A stretch of DNA of 64,000 bases from CAUZIB01 sp963578805 (GTDB lineage: Bacteria; Acidobacteriota; Vicinamibacteria; Vicinamibacterales; UBA8438), in assembly GCA_963578805.1 (NCBI GenBank), contig CAUZDY010000014.1, forward strand, positions 1-64,000, in the 5' to 3' direction. The notes beneath the pieces are model-generated. The model was not told the origin of the DNA, made no database searches, and saw nothing but the letters and a program-made list of their open reading frames with translations. Each line of letters begins with the position of its first letter. Position 1 is the first letter of the stretch. A program made the position numbers and the translations under genes. Positions 16,656-25,534 of this stretch are shown piece by piece.

Positions 16656-16693
16656 CACCGACTACGCTGATCAGGTGCACTCACCGGCTGGGA

Positions 16694-17776
16694 CTACTCA
16701 ATCCAGTCTGCGAGAAAGATGTTCGTGTCACCTTCGGTGGCGCCATCGCGATTGGACGCAAAGACTAGCTGCCGAGCGTCTGGCGAGAACATCGGAAAGC
16801 CGTCAAACGTTTCCCCGAAGGTGATCTGCTCAAGGCCACTACCATCGACGTTGATGATGAACAAGTCGAAATTCCGGCCATCTGGATTATGCAAGTTTGA
16901 CGAAAAGATAATGCGCTCTCCGTCGGGATGCCAAAACGGGCCGAAGCTGGCACCCCCGAGGTTCGTGACCTGCTGAAGATTTCCACCATCGGCGTCCATC
17001 ACAAACAATTCGAGCTCCGTCGGGCGCCACAGCCCTTCATCGAGCAGACGCTTGTAATCATCGTACTCCGGCCCGTCAAGAATTTCTCGACCCCGAAACA
17101 CGATCTTCGAGCCGTCGGCGGAGAAGAACGGTCCTCCGTCGGGCCCCTGTCGGGTTGTGAGTCGACGAACGTCTGAGCCGTCTTCATTCATCGAGTAGAT
17201 TTCCATGTCGCCGTCCCGCACGCTGGTAAACACGATTCGACCGTCCGGACCAATCGTTGCCTCGGCATCGTACCCAGGTGTGTCGGTTAGCCGCGTGAGT
17301 CCAGAACCATCGGGCGCAGCTCGAAAGATGTCATATGTGTCGTAGAGCGCCCAGACGTACCCCATCTCGAAGCTCGGTGGTGGCGGACACTCGACGCCGC
17401 CAAGATGCGTTGATGCGTAGAGGATCGATTCGCCATCGGGATAGAAATAGCTGCAGGTAGTCCGCCCATCGCCGGTCGACAACATGCGGACGTCAGATCC
17501 ATCCAACCCCATGCTGAAGATCTGGTCGCACGGCACGCCTTCACGTGTCGATTGAAGAATGAGCTTGGACCCGTCTAACGAGAAGTAGGCTTCGGCGTTC
17601 TCGCCACCGAACGTCAGTTGACGCAAGTTGGCGAGATGCACTTCCGCCTGTGCGGATTCGCCGGTCTCCGCCCCAGACGGCTCAACGATGGACGGATCCA
17701 AACTTGCGGCTCCGCACGCCAATGCCATCACCGTCGACAATCCGGCGACCACGGTTCTACACGACTGCCACAGCAT
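16694..17776 (-). CDS. TolB-like beta-propeller lipoprotein (PD40 repeats)
   Basis: A 360-residue lipoprotein: signal peptide ending in the lipobox VMALAC with C21 as the lipidated residue, then five or six TolB/PD40 blades. Repeats include YFSLDGSKLILQS, ATIGPDGRIVFTS, FFSADGSKIVFRG, FWHPDGERIIFSS and MFSPDARQLVFAS, each preceded by DGS.[VL]..LT-type strands. Such periplasmic propellers bind proteins or ligands; there is no enzyme motif. It is 48 nt downstream of the TRAP permease stop, so it may be the last gene of the TRAP operon. Whether it serves that system is inference. Confidence 0.85.
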   Translation of the reverse strand: MLWQSCRTVVAGLSTVMALACGAASLDPSIVEPSGAETGESAQAEVHLANLRQLTFGGENAEAYFSLDGSKLILQSTREGVPCDQIFSMGLDGSDVRMLSTGDGRTTCSYFYPDGESILYASTHLGGVECPPPPSFEMGYVWALYDTYDIFRAAPDGSGLTRLTDTPGYDAEATIGPDGRIVFTSVRDGDMEIYSMNEDGSDVRRLTTRQGPDGGPFFSADGSKIVFRGREILDGPEYDDYKRLLDEGLWRPTELELFVMDADGGNLQQVTNLGGASFGPFWHPDGERIIFSSNLHNPDGRNFDLFIINVDGSGLEQITFGETFDGFPMFSPDARQLVFASNRDGATEGDTNIFLADWIE

Positions 17777-17824
17777 CGATGTCCTCCTACTCTCCCCGTT
17801 GTGCCACTCACCGGTAAACGCTCG

Positions 17825-19687
17825 CTACCGGCGGCCCAATAGCTCCAAGAGTCCCAAGGAGAGCCATGGTACATAAGTGATGAGGATGACACCAACCCCC
17901 AGGATCACGAGCATTGGCACCGCGGCACTGTAGACGTGGAGGATCGGCCGATTGAATCGATACGATGCAAAGAAGAGGTTGAGACCGACCGGAGGGGTCA
18001 GATATCCCAGCTCGAGATTGGCAATAAAGATGATCCCGAGATGAATCGGATCGATTCCATATGCGATACCGATTGCGCCGATCAGGGGAACGACCACAAA
18101 GATGGCCGAGAAGATGTCCATCAGGCAGCCAACAACCAGCAAGAATATGTTGAGCGCAAGCAAGAACAGCAGAGGTGACTCGATTCGTGACTGCGTCCAT
18201 TCCAGCAACCGGAAGGGAATATCAGCGTCGAGGGTGTACGCAGTGAATCCCTTCGCCGCAGCCAGGATGACCAGAACACCACCGACCAGCACGACCGACT
18301 CACGGAAGGCCTCGTGAAGGCCATGCCACAACGGGAAGTCTCGATGCACCAGGCCCGTCGCGACGGCCGCGTAAAGCGCCGCTAGTGCCGAGGCTTCAAC
18401 CAGAGTCACCCATCCGCTGAAGTACGACACCAGCACGATGACAGGCAAGGCCAACTCCCACTTCGCGGCCCACACGGCTGGCCCTACCTCAGCAGCAGAG
18501 AACGCATGTCGGCCGGCACCTGTGATCCTCCCTTCGCGTATCCCCCAAGCCGAAACAAGCCCAATGAGGAGAACCCCGGGTAGTAATCCACCCAGGAAGA
18601 GGTCATTCAATGGCACCCCCGCAACCACCGCATAAAGGATCAGCGGCAGTGCGGGCGGCAACAAGAGTCCAAGAGACCCCGATGCGGTCAGGAGTCCGAC
18701 CGAGAAACGGTCACGATATCCATCCTTAAGGAGCGCCGGTAACAACAATCCTCCCAACGCCAAAATCGTCACTCCAGACGCGCCAGAGAAGATGGTGAAG
18801 AAGGCGCACACGACAACACACACGACCGCCGTCCCGCCGGGCACCCATCCCACCAACGTCCGAAAGACACGGAGAAGGCGTTCGGAGACCTTCCCCTGAG
18901 CCAGGATGCAGCCAGTTAGGGTGAACAAAGGGATAGCCGGTAAGAGGGGCTCGGTGGCCAGGTCGTACGCATAGAGGGCAACCTGAGCCGGCGGCACAAA
19001 GAAAGTCATATACAGGAAGACGCCTGCACCGGCCAGCACCGCGAAGATCGGAGCACCCGCCAACGCGGCTGCAACGACTAACCCGACCCACGGCCATCCG
19101 GAGGTGCCGTCAAGAAACTCGTAGGCCGTGCTGAGCCACAGACCAGCCAGCACTCCCAGCGCGGCAACGGACCTCTTGAACCACCCACCGGCACGCCACG
19201 CCAATCGACACGCGATGACCGAAAACGTAACGGGCAGCACGAGCAGCACTACCCACACCATCACCCCGAGAGCAATTTCAGAACCGAGGTCTCGCTCGAC
19301 GGCGACGACGTCCATGGCGCCGCGTGCAAGGATCGAGCAGACCGCCGCCCCAAAGAATGCCGAAAATACGCTGGCCGCGGTCCGAAGCCTGCCTTCCGGA
19401 AGGAACATGGCGGTTGACAGGGCGATCAGCTTGCCTTCTCTAGCCGCCAACGCCGCCCCAAGAAAGCCCACCCAGAGCGTCAGGTGCTGGACAAAAGGGA
19501 TCGAACCTGGAATACCACCTGCGCGAAAAGGACGAACGGCAATCTCCGCCAAAGGAAGGATGACCATGGCGGCCAGGGAGACCTCCGCGATGAAGTCTTC
19601 GCCAAAGTGGATGGCTCTGAGGATCCCTCGACGAGGGGACAATGAGTCTACCGCCACCTCCGTCTCGGGGTGCTCGGATGGGCTCAT
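17825..19687 (-). CDS. TRAP transporter fused small and large permease (DctQ-DctM)
   Basis: A 620-residue membrane protein joining the DctQ small permease (about residues 25-170, four helices, with VQHLTLWVGFLGAALAAREGKLI typical of DctQ) to the DctM large permease (about 190-620, 12 or so helices). DctM features include PLFTLTGCILAQGKVSERLLRV and SGASGVTILALGGLLLP, and the C-terminal GYLTPPVGLNLF motif. It drives Na+-coupled uptake of the ligand presented by the DctP protein encoded 47 nt upstream. The ligand is not evident. Order: tatT, dctP, dctQM, possibly the PD40 lipoprotein. Confidence 0.9.
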   Translation of the reverse strand: MSPSEHPETEVAVDSLSPRRGILRAIHFGEDFIAEVSLAAMVILPLAEIAVRPFRAGGIPGSIPFVQHLTLWVGFLGAALAAREGKLIALSTAMFLPEGRLRTAASVFSAFFGAAVCSILARGAMDVVAVERDLGSEIALGVMVWVVLLVLPVTFSVIACRLAWRAGGWFKRSVAALGVLAGLWLSTAYEFLDGTSGWPWVGLVVAAALAGAPIFAVLAGAGVFLYMTFFVPPAQVALYAYDLATEPLLPAIPLFTLTGCILAQGKVSERLLRVFRTLVGWVPGGTAVVCVVVCAFFTIFSGASGVTILALGGLLLPALLKDGYRDRFSVGLLTASGSLGLLLPPALPLILYAVVAGVPLNDLFLGGLLPGVLLIGLVSAWGIREGRITGAGRHAFSAAEVGPAVWAAKWELALPVIVLVSYFSGWVTLVEASALAALYAAVATGLVHRDFPLWHGLHEAFRESVVLVGGVLVILAAAKGFTAYTLDADIPFRLLEWTQSRIESPLLFLLALNIFLLVVGCLMDIFSAIFVVVPLIGAIGIAYGIDPIHLGIIFIANLELGYLTPPVGLNLFFASYRFNRPILHVYSAAVPMLVILGVGVILITYVPWLSLGLLELLGRR

Positions 19688-19734
19688 ATATTCTTGGGTA
19701 AACTCAGCGAAACACGCACATTTGGGGTATGTGC

Positions 19735-20724
19735 CTACTGGCCACGGTACGCATTCCGCGTCTGAAGAGCGAGATCGAAGATGTCGAGGGGAATCATCGA
19801 CCCACGCATCGACGCGGTCAGCTCGTCAACGTTCCGTCGGAGCTTAGTCTTCGCAGCCTCGTCAGGAACAACGGTCGTAAGACCGCGGCCACGCATGACC
19901 TTAATGGCCTCTCGATCTTGCCGCGGAACCTCCTCCCACAGCTGGTCTTCAATCTGTTTACCGACCGTCCGAAACACCTCCTGGTCGTCGGTGCTCAACC
20001 CAGCCCATGCCTTGGCCGTCACGACCAGCGCATTAATCACCGGCGCAAGCGGCACATCGAGCATATAGGGAGCGGACCGATAGTACTGCACCAACATGAC
20101 TGCATATGGCGGCAGCGGATACGCATTGATCAGTCCGGTATTCAGCCCCATCGCCACATCCGTTACGGCGAGCGGAACGGGTTCGAAGCCGTTCTCCTTG
20201 TACCACTGCACCATGGCATCGTCGCCGGCGGACGTGAAAATCTTCGTGCGCCGAAGGTCATCCAGCGTTTTAACGGGATTGGCAGTGAAGAAATAAGCCC
20301 AGCCCGTATGGCCCCAACCAATAAGCACAAACCCCTGGTCGGCCAGGGCCTGCTTCAGGGTCGGCTCGAGGGTCGCGAGGACGTGCCTGGCTTCTGCGTC
20401 GGAATTGAAGAAGAACGGCATGCCCAAGACATTAAACGCCGCATCAATCTCGCTGAGCGCAGGCAGAGACAACAGCGCCGCCTGTGTTGAATTAAGCTTG
20501 AGGCGACGAACGATCGTTGATTCATCCCCTTGGGAACTCGAAGCGATGCGTAGCCGGACCCTCCGGTTCGTTGCTGTCTGGAGAGCCGCCGCCATCTCCT
20601 TGAGGGTCTTGTCCCACAGAGAATTCGGAGGAGCGATCGAACCCAGAGTCATCGGCCGCTGGGCGAACAGTACCGCTGGAACAACCAATAACGTTACGAC
20701 GACAGCGACTCGGAACGACCTCAT
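19735..20724 (-). CDS. TRAP transporter substrate-binding protein (DctP family)
   Basis: A 329-residue periplasmic binding protein with a signal peptide (MRSFRVAVVVTLLVVPAVLFAQ as residues 1-22, cleavage after it). It shows DctP features: the early LGSIAPPNSLWDKTLKEMA segment and the KTLDDLRRTKIFTSAGDDAM block around the ligand-binding Arg. Ligands of this TatT-associated subfamily are poorly known. Its ATG overlaps the tatT stop as ATGA, so the two are translationally coupled, which fits TatT-DctP partnership. Confidence 0.9.
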   Translation of the reverse strand: MRSFRVAVVVTLLVVPAVLFAQRPMTLGSIAPPNSLWDKTLKEMAAALQTATNRRVRLRIASSSQGDESTIVRRLKLNSTQAALLSLPALSEIDAAFNVLGMPFFFNSDAEARHVLATLEPTLKQALADQGFVLIGWGHTGWAYFFTANPVKTLDDLRRTKIFTSAGDDAMVQWYKENGFEPVPLAVTDVAMGLNTGLINAYPLPPYAVMLVQYYRSAPYMLDVPLAPVINALVVTAKAWAGLSTDDQEVFRTVGKQIEDQLWEEVPRQDREAIKVMRGRGLTTVVPDEAAKTKLRRNVDELTASMRGSMIPLDIFDLALQTRNAYRGQ

Positions 20725-21686
20725 TGTTTGTCCTGTTCTTCAGGGAGCGGCACCTCGAATAGCTCGTCTGCATTATCCAGCAACAGACGCGCACGTTTCT
20801 GCGTCACAAGATTTAGTAGTCGAATACTGATATCAGCCTCGGGGTCGACTGCAAGCGCTGCATCGAGCAACGACTCGAACGCCTCACGGTCCTGTATAGC
20901 CAACGATACACCGGTAGCCAAGGCGACATAGGGTGAGGCGTCGAGACCGCCGGAAAGCTCCAATGCCCTGTCGAAGTAAGCACGCGCACGTTCTGGCGAC
21001 CCGCCCAGCAGTTCTGGAACCGATTCAAGCGTGATGAACGCTCCGTGCAAGGCGCCACGATTGTAATCTTCATCCAGGGCTAGTGCACGACTTAACAAGG
21101 CTCTGACGACCGGAAGATCGGCAGCCAGATCGGGCTGGTCCAGTCCGAGAGAGATCGCGGACCCCCACGATACGCCTAGCCAGTACATCGTCTCGATGTC
21201 CTCAAGGTCAAGCTCAGAAACCGCATTGTCTGGCGAGAGACGCAGCTGAGCCGAAAGCCCCGGGTAATCGACTTCCACGCGCCGCAGGCAGTAGTCGCGC
21301 GCTCGGATGTACATATTCAGCGCACGAAGCTTCGCCCGCGCAGAAAGCTCATAGTCGAAGTTCTCCCACTCGGCCACTTCGGCATCAGCCTGGACGAACA
21401 CGGCCGCGTACTGTGTAAAGGTGCTGCACGCCATCAGCAAAAGCTCGGGGTGTTCGGGTGACGACTGCAGCAACGTTTCTACCGTTTTAAGGTTAAAGGG
21501 CATCGCTTCGCGAACGAGTTCCGGATCGTTGTCAGATGCGTAGACGCTCGCACCCGCGGCCAAGGTGTCCGAGAGCGCGTTCACCGCTAACGACCGTATT
21601 GAGCAGCCTGAGCTCAGGACAATCATCGCCATAATGGCTCCCCGAACGGTCGCGGTCGGTAGACGACCGGCTGTAAGTGGCGGCAT
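20721..21686 (-). CDS. TRAP transporter TatT component-family lipoprotein
   Basis: A 321-residue helical lipoprotein of the TatT (T. pallidum Tp0956-like) family, trimeric TPR-type proteins that bind the DctP protein of TPAT-type TRAP systems. The signal peptide ends in the lipobox LSSGC with C28 lipidated. The helical repeat region includes LLQSSPEHPELLLMACSTFTQYA, AKLRALNMYIRARDYCLR and LLSRALALDEDYNRGALHGA. I chose ATG 21686 because it places a normal signal peptide first; the open frame extends further upstream into the divergent promoter region. It overlaps dctP by 4 nt. Confidence 0.88.
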   Translation of the reverse strand: MPPLTAGRLPTATVRGAIMAMIVLSSGCSIRSLAVNALSDTLAAGASVYASDNDPELVREAMPFNLKTVETLLQSSPEHPELLLMACSTFTQYAAVFVQADAEVAEWENFDYELSARAKLRALNMYIRARDYCLRRVEVDYPGLSAQLRLSPDNAVSELDLEDIETMYWLGVSWGSAISLGLDQPDLAADLPVVRALLSRALALDEDYNRGALHGAFITLESVPELLGGSPERARAYFDRALELSGGLDASPYVALATGVSLAIQDREAFESLLDAALAVDPEADISIRLLNLVTQKRARLLLDNADELFEVPLPEEQDKQ

Positions 21687-21783
21687 ACAGATCAGATAGT
21701 TTATGTACGTCCGGGTACGATCATAACAGCCCTTCCAGGGCATTGATTTTTGGCGACGAGAGAAACGGCTGTCCTTTCGTGTC

Positions 21784-22467
21784 ATGATCAACGTCATCGA
21801 GTTCGTTTTGATCCCAGGTGGCTGGTTCGACATGGGCAGCGACGCCGGCCAAGCCGACGAGGGCCCCATTCACCGGGTCTGGGTCGACCCTTTCTCCATG
21901 GCGGTCTTCCCAGTTACCCGACACGATTACCAGGATTTTCTCGACGCCACCAAGCGGGACCACCCGCGCGGCTGGGACGACCCGGCGTTCGGCGCCCCGG
22001 ATCAACCGGTTGTCGGCGTTAGTTGGAACGATGCCGTCGTGTACTGCCTGTGGCGCTCGTCACATGGGGAACTAGTTCGCATTCCCACCGAAGCCGAGTG
22101 GGAGCGAGCAGCACGAGGAAGACAGACCGAGTCAGATTTTCCGTGGGGAGACAACATCCCAGCATGGATTCCCAACGAGGGCCGCGGACCACTTGAGGGG
22201 CCATGGTCGGTAAGATTGGGGGAGCCGAACGACTTCGGCCTTTACGGAATCGCCGCCAACATCCACGAATGGTGCGCCGACTGGCATTCCCGCACATACT
22301 ATCGCGAGTCGCCACGCCGTAATCCCACAGGGCCACCCTCAGGCGAGCGCCGCACCTCTCGCGGGGGGTCCTGGCGCCACGCTGTCACGATCAGCCGCAA
22401 CGCCGCACGGAGTAAACTTGACCCCTCCTACCGCTACACCGACTATGGGTTTCGCCTCGCACGCTGA
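21784..22467 (+). CDS. SUMF1/formylglycine-generating-enzyme-like domain protein
   Basis: A 227-residue single-domain protein of the FGE-sulfatase (SUMF1) fold: FVLIPGGWFDMGSD at the start, then VVGVSWNDAVVYCLW, RIPTEAEWERAARG, FPWGD, the NIHEWCADW box and GGSWRHAVTISRNAARS, ending in YGFRLAR. The paired cysteines that make real FGE active are missing from the C-terminal GGSW region, so it is unlikely to be a sulfatase activator and more likely an EgtB-related or binding-type domain. It lies 97 nt from the divergent tatT gene and its end overlaps the CCA-adding enzyme gene. Confidence 0.85.
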   Translation: MINVIEFVLIPGGWFDMGSDAGQADEGPIHRVWVDPFSMAVFPVTRHDYQDFLDATKRDHPRGWDDPAFGAPDQPVVGVSWNDAVVYCLWRSSHGELVRIPTEAEWERAARGRQTESDFPWGDNIPAWIPNEGRGPLEGPWSVRLGEPNDFGLYGIAANIHEWCADWHSRTYYRESPRRNPTGPPSGERRTSRGGSWRHAVTISRNAARSKLDPSYRYTDYGFRLAR

Positions 22468-23842
22468 ACACGACGGACCAGAGCTTGAACTCGCCATGCG
22501 GATCGCCGAGGCGATCCGGACGGCCAATGGACGGGTCCTGTTCGTGGGGGGCTGGGTACGCGACCAACTTAGCGGGCGCGAGTCGAAGGATATCGACCTC
22601 GAAGTCTATGGCTTGAGGGCTGAGGCACTTCGATCAGTGCTCGAACGAATCGGCAGGGTTGACACGGTCGGTGAAAGCTTCACCGTGTACAAAATCGGAC
22701 CACTCGATGTCTCGCTCCCTCGCCGCGAATCGAAGACGGGCCACGGACACCGTGGCTTCACCGTCACGGGGGACCCGGACCTCTCATTCGACGAAGCGGC
22801 GCGACGCCGGGACTTCACCATTAATGCTATCGCCTGGGATCCGTTTGCGAACGAGTACTGGGACCCTTATAAGGGACGCGACGATTTAGCGCTGGGGATC
22901 CTGCGTATGGTCGACTCCGAGACCTTTGGTGACGACAGCCTGCGGGTACTTCGCGCGGTTCAGTTCGCCGCGCGCTTTGATCTCACCATGGACGGCATGA
23001 CTCAGGCAACCTGCCGGACCATCCCGTTGAACGATCTCCCACCCGAACGCGTCTGGGGAGAAGTCGAGAAACTCCTACTGAGGTCAGCGCGGCCGTCGAT
23101 CGGTTTTACGCTCGCGCTGCAGATCGGTGTGGTCGAACGCCTGTTTCCTGAGCTCAAGGCACTGGTCGGGTGTCAGCAGGAACCCGACTGGCACCCCGAG
23201 GGCGACGTGTGGACCCACAACCTAATGGTGATCGACCAAGCGGCTGCACGACTCGACGGCCTTCCGTATCCGCAGCAGGTTGCGCTCATGGTGGGGGCCG
23301 TGAGCCACGACTTTGGCAAGCCGGCCACCACCGCGTTTTTCGACGGACGCATCCGATCGTATAACCATGAAGAAGCTGGGATTGAGCCGACTGAGGTCTT
23401 CCTCGACCGCCTCAACCTTCACTCTCTCGATGGATACGACGTCCGTCGACAGGTGCTTGGACTCGTCGCTCACCATCTAAAACCTGGTATGTGGCACAAG
23501 GCTCCCGATGGGGTCGGTGACGGAGCGTTTCGTCGACTGGCCCGGAAGGTCGACCTTAAACTGCTGGCCCGGCTGGCCAAATCCGATTGTCTCGGACGGA
23601 CCGGTACGTTCGACTGCTCGGCGATGGACTGGTTTTTCGAGCGTGTCCAAGCTCTCGGCGTCGAGCATGAGCCCCCTCCACCACTCCTGCTCGGGCGACA
23701 CCTTCTCCAGCTGGGACTGGAGCCAGGACCCAGGGTGGGTAAGATTCTCGGTCACGTCTACGAGCGACAACTCGACGGTGACGTGCGGACGCTCGATCAG
23801 GCGATCGACGCCGCACAGTCGCTTGTTGCCGACGGTACCTAG
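22445..23842 (+). CDS. cca: CCA-adding tRNA nucleotidyltransferase / HD-domain protein
   Basis: A 465-residue protein. The N-terminal class II nucleotidyltransferase has LFVGGWVRDQL (about 25-35) and the catalytic DIDLEVYG, followed by FDEAARRRDFTINAIAWD and GDDSLRVLRAVQFAARFDL, the CCA-enzyme motifs B to D. A C-terminal HD domain with HDFGKPATT and NHEEAG (about residue 288 onward) suggests an added phosphohydrolase activity. Its job is to add or repair the CCA end of tRNAs. ATG 22445 overlaps the preceding gene by 23 nt; ATG 22496 would be a shorter alternative. It converges on the dehydratase gene with a 4-nt overlap. Confidence 0.9.
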   Translation: MGFASHAEHDGPELELAMRIAEAIRTANGRVLFVGGWVRDQLSGRESKDIDLEVYGLRAEALRSVLERIGRVDTVGESFTVYKIGPLDVSLPRRESKTGHGHRGFTVTGDPDLSFDEAARRRDFTINAIAWDPFANEYWDPYKGRDDLALGILRMVDSETFGDDSLRVLRAVQFAARFDLTMDGMTQATCRTIPLNDLPPERVWGEVEKLLLRSARPSIGFTLALQIGVVERLFPELKALVGCQQEPDWHPEGDVWTHNLMVIDQAAARLDGLPYPQQVALMVGAVSHDFGKPATTAFFDGRIRSYNHEEAGIEPTEVFLDRLNLHSLDGYDVRRQVLGLVAHHLKPGMWHKAPDGVGDGAFRRLARKVDLKLLARLAKSDCLGRTGTFDCSAMDWFFERVQALGVEHEPPPPLLLGRHLLQLGLEPGPRVGKILGHVYERQLDGDVRTLDQAIDAAQSLVADGT

Positions 23843-24831
23843 TCCACGCCTGGTGTCTCTCGCCCGGCCCTTTCGACAATCCCGATGAGTGCGGACCCCG
23901 AGATGTTACCGCCACTGACCACCGCTACGGTTGGCTCATCTAGGCTTGAGTCCGACGTGACGAGCGCTGCGGCTACGCTCGCGGCGCCGCTTGGTTCCAC
24001 GACGAGCTTAGCGTATTGAAACAGCCAGGCGACCGCCCGCTCGATCGCATCGTCTGACACCGTGACGACCGCGTCGACGAATGCGTGCGCGTGCGCGAAC
24101 GTGAGGTCTCCTGGCCGCACTGGAAGCAGGCCGTCAGCCACACTGCTCACCGTCTCGAAAGTCACCGGCCGCCCAGCGTCGAGCGACGCGGTCATCGTCG
24201 CCGCGCCAACCGGCTCCACGCCGATAACCTTGACACCCGGACTGACCTGTTTCACCGCTGCCCCCAGACCGGCCGCGAGCCCGCCGCCACCGATCGGGAC
24301 ATAAACACGGTTAACGCCCCTGCAGTCCTCGAGGATCTCGCTGCCCACTGTCGCCTGGCCAGCAATGATGTCCGGATGGTCGAACGGTGGCACGACCACA
24401 AAACCGCGTACCTTCGCTTCATGCTCGGCTCGTACCTTGCGCTCGATCGATGTCGTTCCCTCCATCAGTACCTCAGCGCCAAAATTCCGAGCACCGGTGA
24501 CTTTTACATCGGTTGCCGTAAGGGGCATAACTACGACCGCCGGAACTCCTAGGTTGCGCGCCGCGTAGGCCACCGCCTGACCGTGGTTACCCGATGAGTA
24601 GGTGATCACACCCCTCTGCCGAGAGTCGGCGGTCAGGTTGGAGATCATGCTGTACGCCCCGCGAAGCTTGAACGAACCTGTCATCTGCAGATTCTCCAGC
24701 TTGAGCCACAGCGGACGGCCGGATTGGCGGGAGACGTCGATGAGCGGTGTTCGAACAACCGTGCCGCGAATCCGTGCCGCGGCGCGTTCGATATCGGACA
24801 GAGACGTAAAAGTGGGAGCCACGCGGGTCAC
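23839..24831 (-). CDS. PLP-dependent threonine/serine dehydratase or serine racemase
   Basis: A 330-residue fold-type II PLP enzyme. The Schiff-base lysine is in TGSFKLRGAYSM (about residues 50-61), the substrate Asn loop is SSGNHGQAVAYAA, and the glycine-rich phosphate loop is IGGGGLAAGLG. There is no C-terminal ACT/regulatory domain, so it is not the isoleucine-inhibited biosynthetic IlvA; catabolic TdcB-type threonine ammonia-lyase or serine racemase fit the length. Sequence alone does not separate these. It lies divergent to the outer-membrane barrel gene with 27 nt between. Confidence 0.85.
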   Translation of the reverse strand: MTRVAPTFTSLSDIERAAARIRGTVVRTPLIDVSRQSGRPLWLKLENLQMTGSFKLRGAYSMISNLTADSRQRGVITYSSGNHGQAVAYAARNLGVPAVVVMPLTATDVKVTGARNFGAEVLMEGTTSIERKVRAEHEAKVRGFVVVPPFDHPDIIAGQATVGSEILEDCRGVNRVYVPIGGGGLAAGLGAAVKQVSPGVKVIGVEPVGAATMTASLDAGRPVTFETVSSVADGLLPVRPGDLTFAHAHAFVDAVVTVSDDAIERAVAWLFQYAKLVVEPSGAASVAAALVTSDSSLDEPTVAVVSGGNISGSALIGIVERAGRETPGVD

Positions 24832-24845
24832 ATCCTACCAGAGCA

Positions 24846-24851
24846 TATACT
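24846..24851 (+). promoter_or_regulatory. -10-like hexamer TATACT before the barrel gene, probably leaderless
   Basis: TATACT ends 7 nt before the ATG at 24859 in the 27-nt gap between divergent genes. There is no room for a 5' leader and no ribosome site. Confidence 0.45.
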
Positions 24852-24858
24852 CATATCC

Positions 24859-25521
24859 ATGCGAGACTGGCGACCGCCGTCACCATTCATCGGCGTCGCG
24901 CTTGTCTTGGCACCGTGGCTCTCAACCGCAGAACCCGCCTACGCTCAGGAGGGAGCCGACCGGCCTATCGGCCGGTTCGTGGTCGACGTTCGGGGAGCTA
25001 TCACTCCGTTTGGCGACACCACCGAGTTCGCGGGGCTCCGGGGCCTCGACGGCTCCCTCACGCCAGGTCTTGGACTCGGATTTGAGGCAGGCGCGCACGT
25101 TTACCTATACCGATGGCGGGTCATTACCTTCGGCCTGGGTGGAAGCGTACACGCATCACTCGGCGACCGGGGTGCCAGCGAGCTCGACCCGAACCCAGAC
25201 GGGCCCACCGTGCGGAAACGGTTGGTTGCGGTCTCACCGCAGTTGTCGTTCAATTTTGGCGGCCGTGACGGCTGGAGCTACATCAGCGGCGGATTGGGAA
25301 ACGCCCGGCTGTCACTCTTTCCGCTCGGAGCCGGCAGTGCCGGGCGACAAACGAGAAGCCTCAACTACGGCGGCGGCGGGAGGTGGTTCACAAGCGACCA
25401 CCTGGCCCTCTCCCTCGACCTCCGCTTCTACGCGCTCACTCCCCTCGAACAGACCGAGACCGAACCTCGTTCGCCGCGGATGACCGTAATGGTGTTAAGC
25501 ATCGGCACAGCGTTCCGCTAG
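24859..25521 (+). CDS. Outer-membrane beta-barrel-type exported protein
   Basis: A 220-residue protein with a signal peptide (about 1-30, ending in AYAQ). The mature part alternates polar and hydrophobic residues in strand-sized segments rich in Gly and aromatic residues, such as GFEAGAHVYLYRW, LSFNFGGRDGWSYISGG and SLDLRFYALTPL, and ends in the hydrophobic strand VMVLSIGTAFR with a near-terminal Phe. This is the pattern of an eight-stranded outer-membrane barrel. No specific family is recognised. It is 13 nt before the ligase-ACP-acyltransferase gene and probably in one operon with it. Confidence 0.7.
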   Translation: MRDWRPPSPFIGVALVLAPWLSTAEPAYAQEGADRPIGRFVVDVRGAITPFGDTTEFAGLRGLDGSLTPGLGLGFEAGAHVYLYRWRVITFGLGGSVHASLGDRGASELDPNPDGPTVRKRLVAVSPQLSFNFGGRDGWSYISGGLGNARLSLFPLGAGSAGRQTRSLNYGGGGRWFTSDHLALSLDLRFYALTPLEQTETEPRSPRMTVMVLSIGTAFR

Positions 25522-25534
25522 ATCGACTGCTCTT

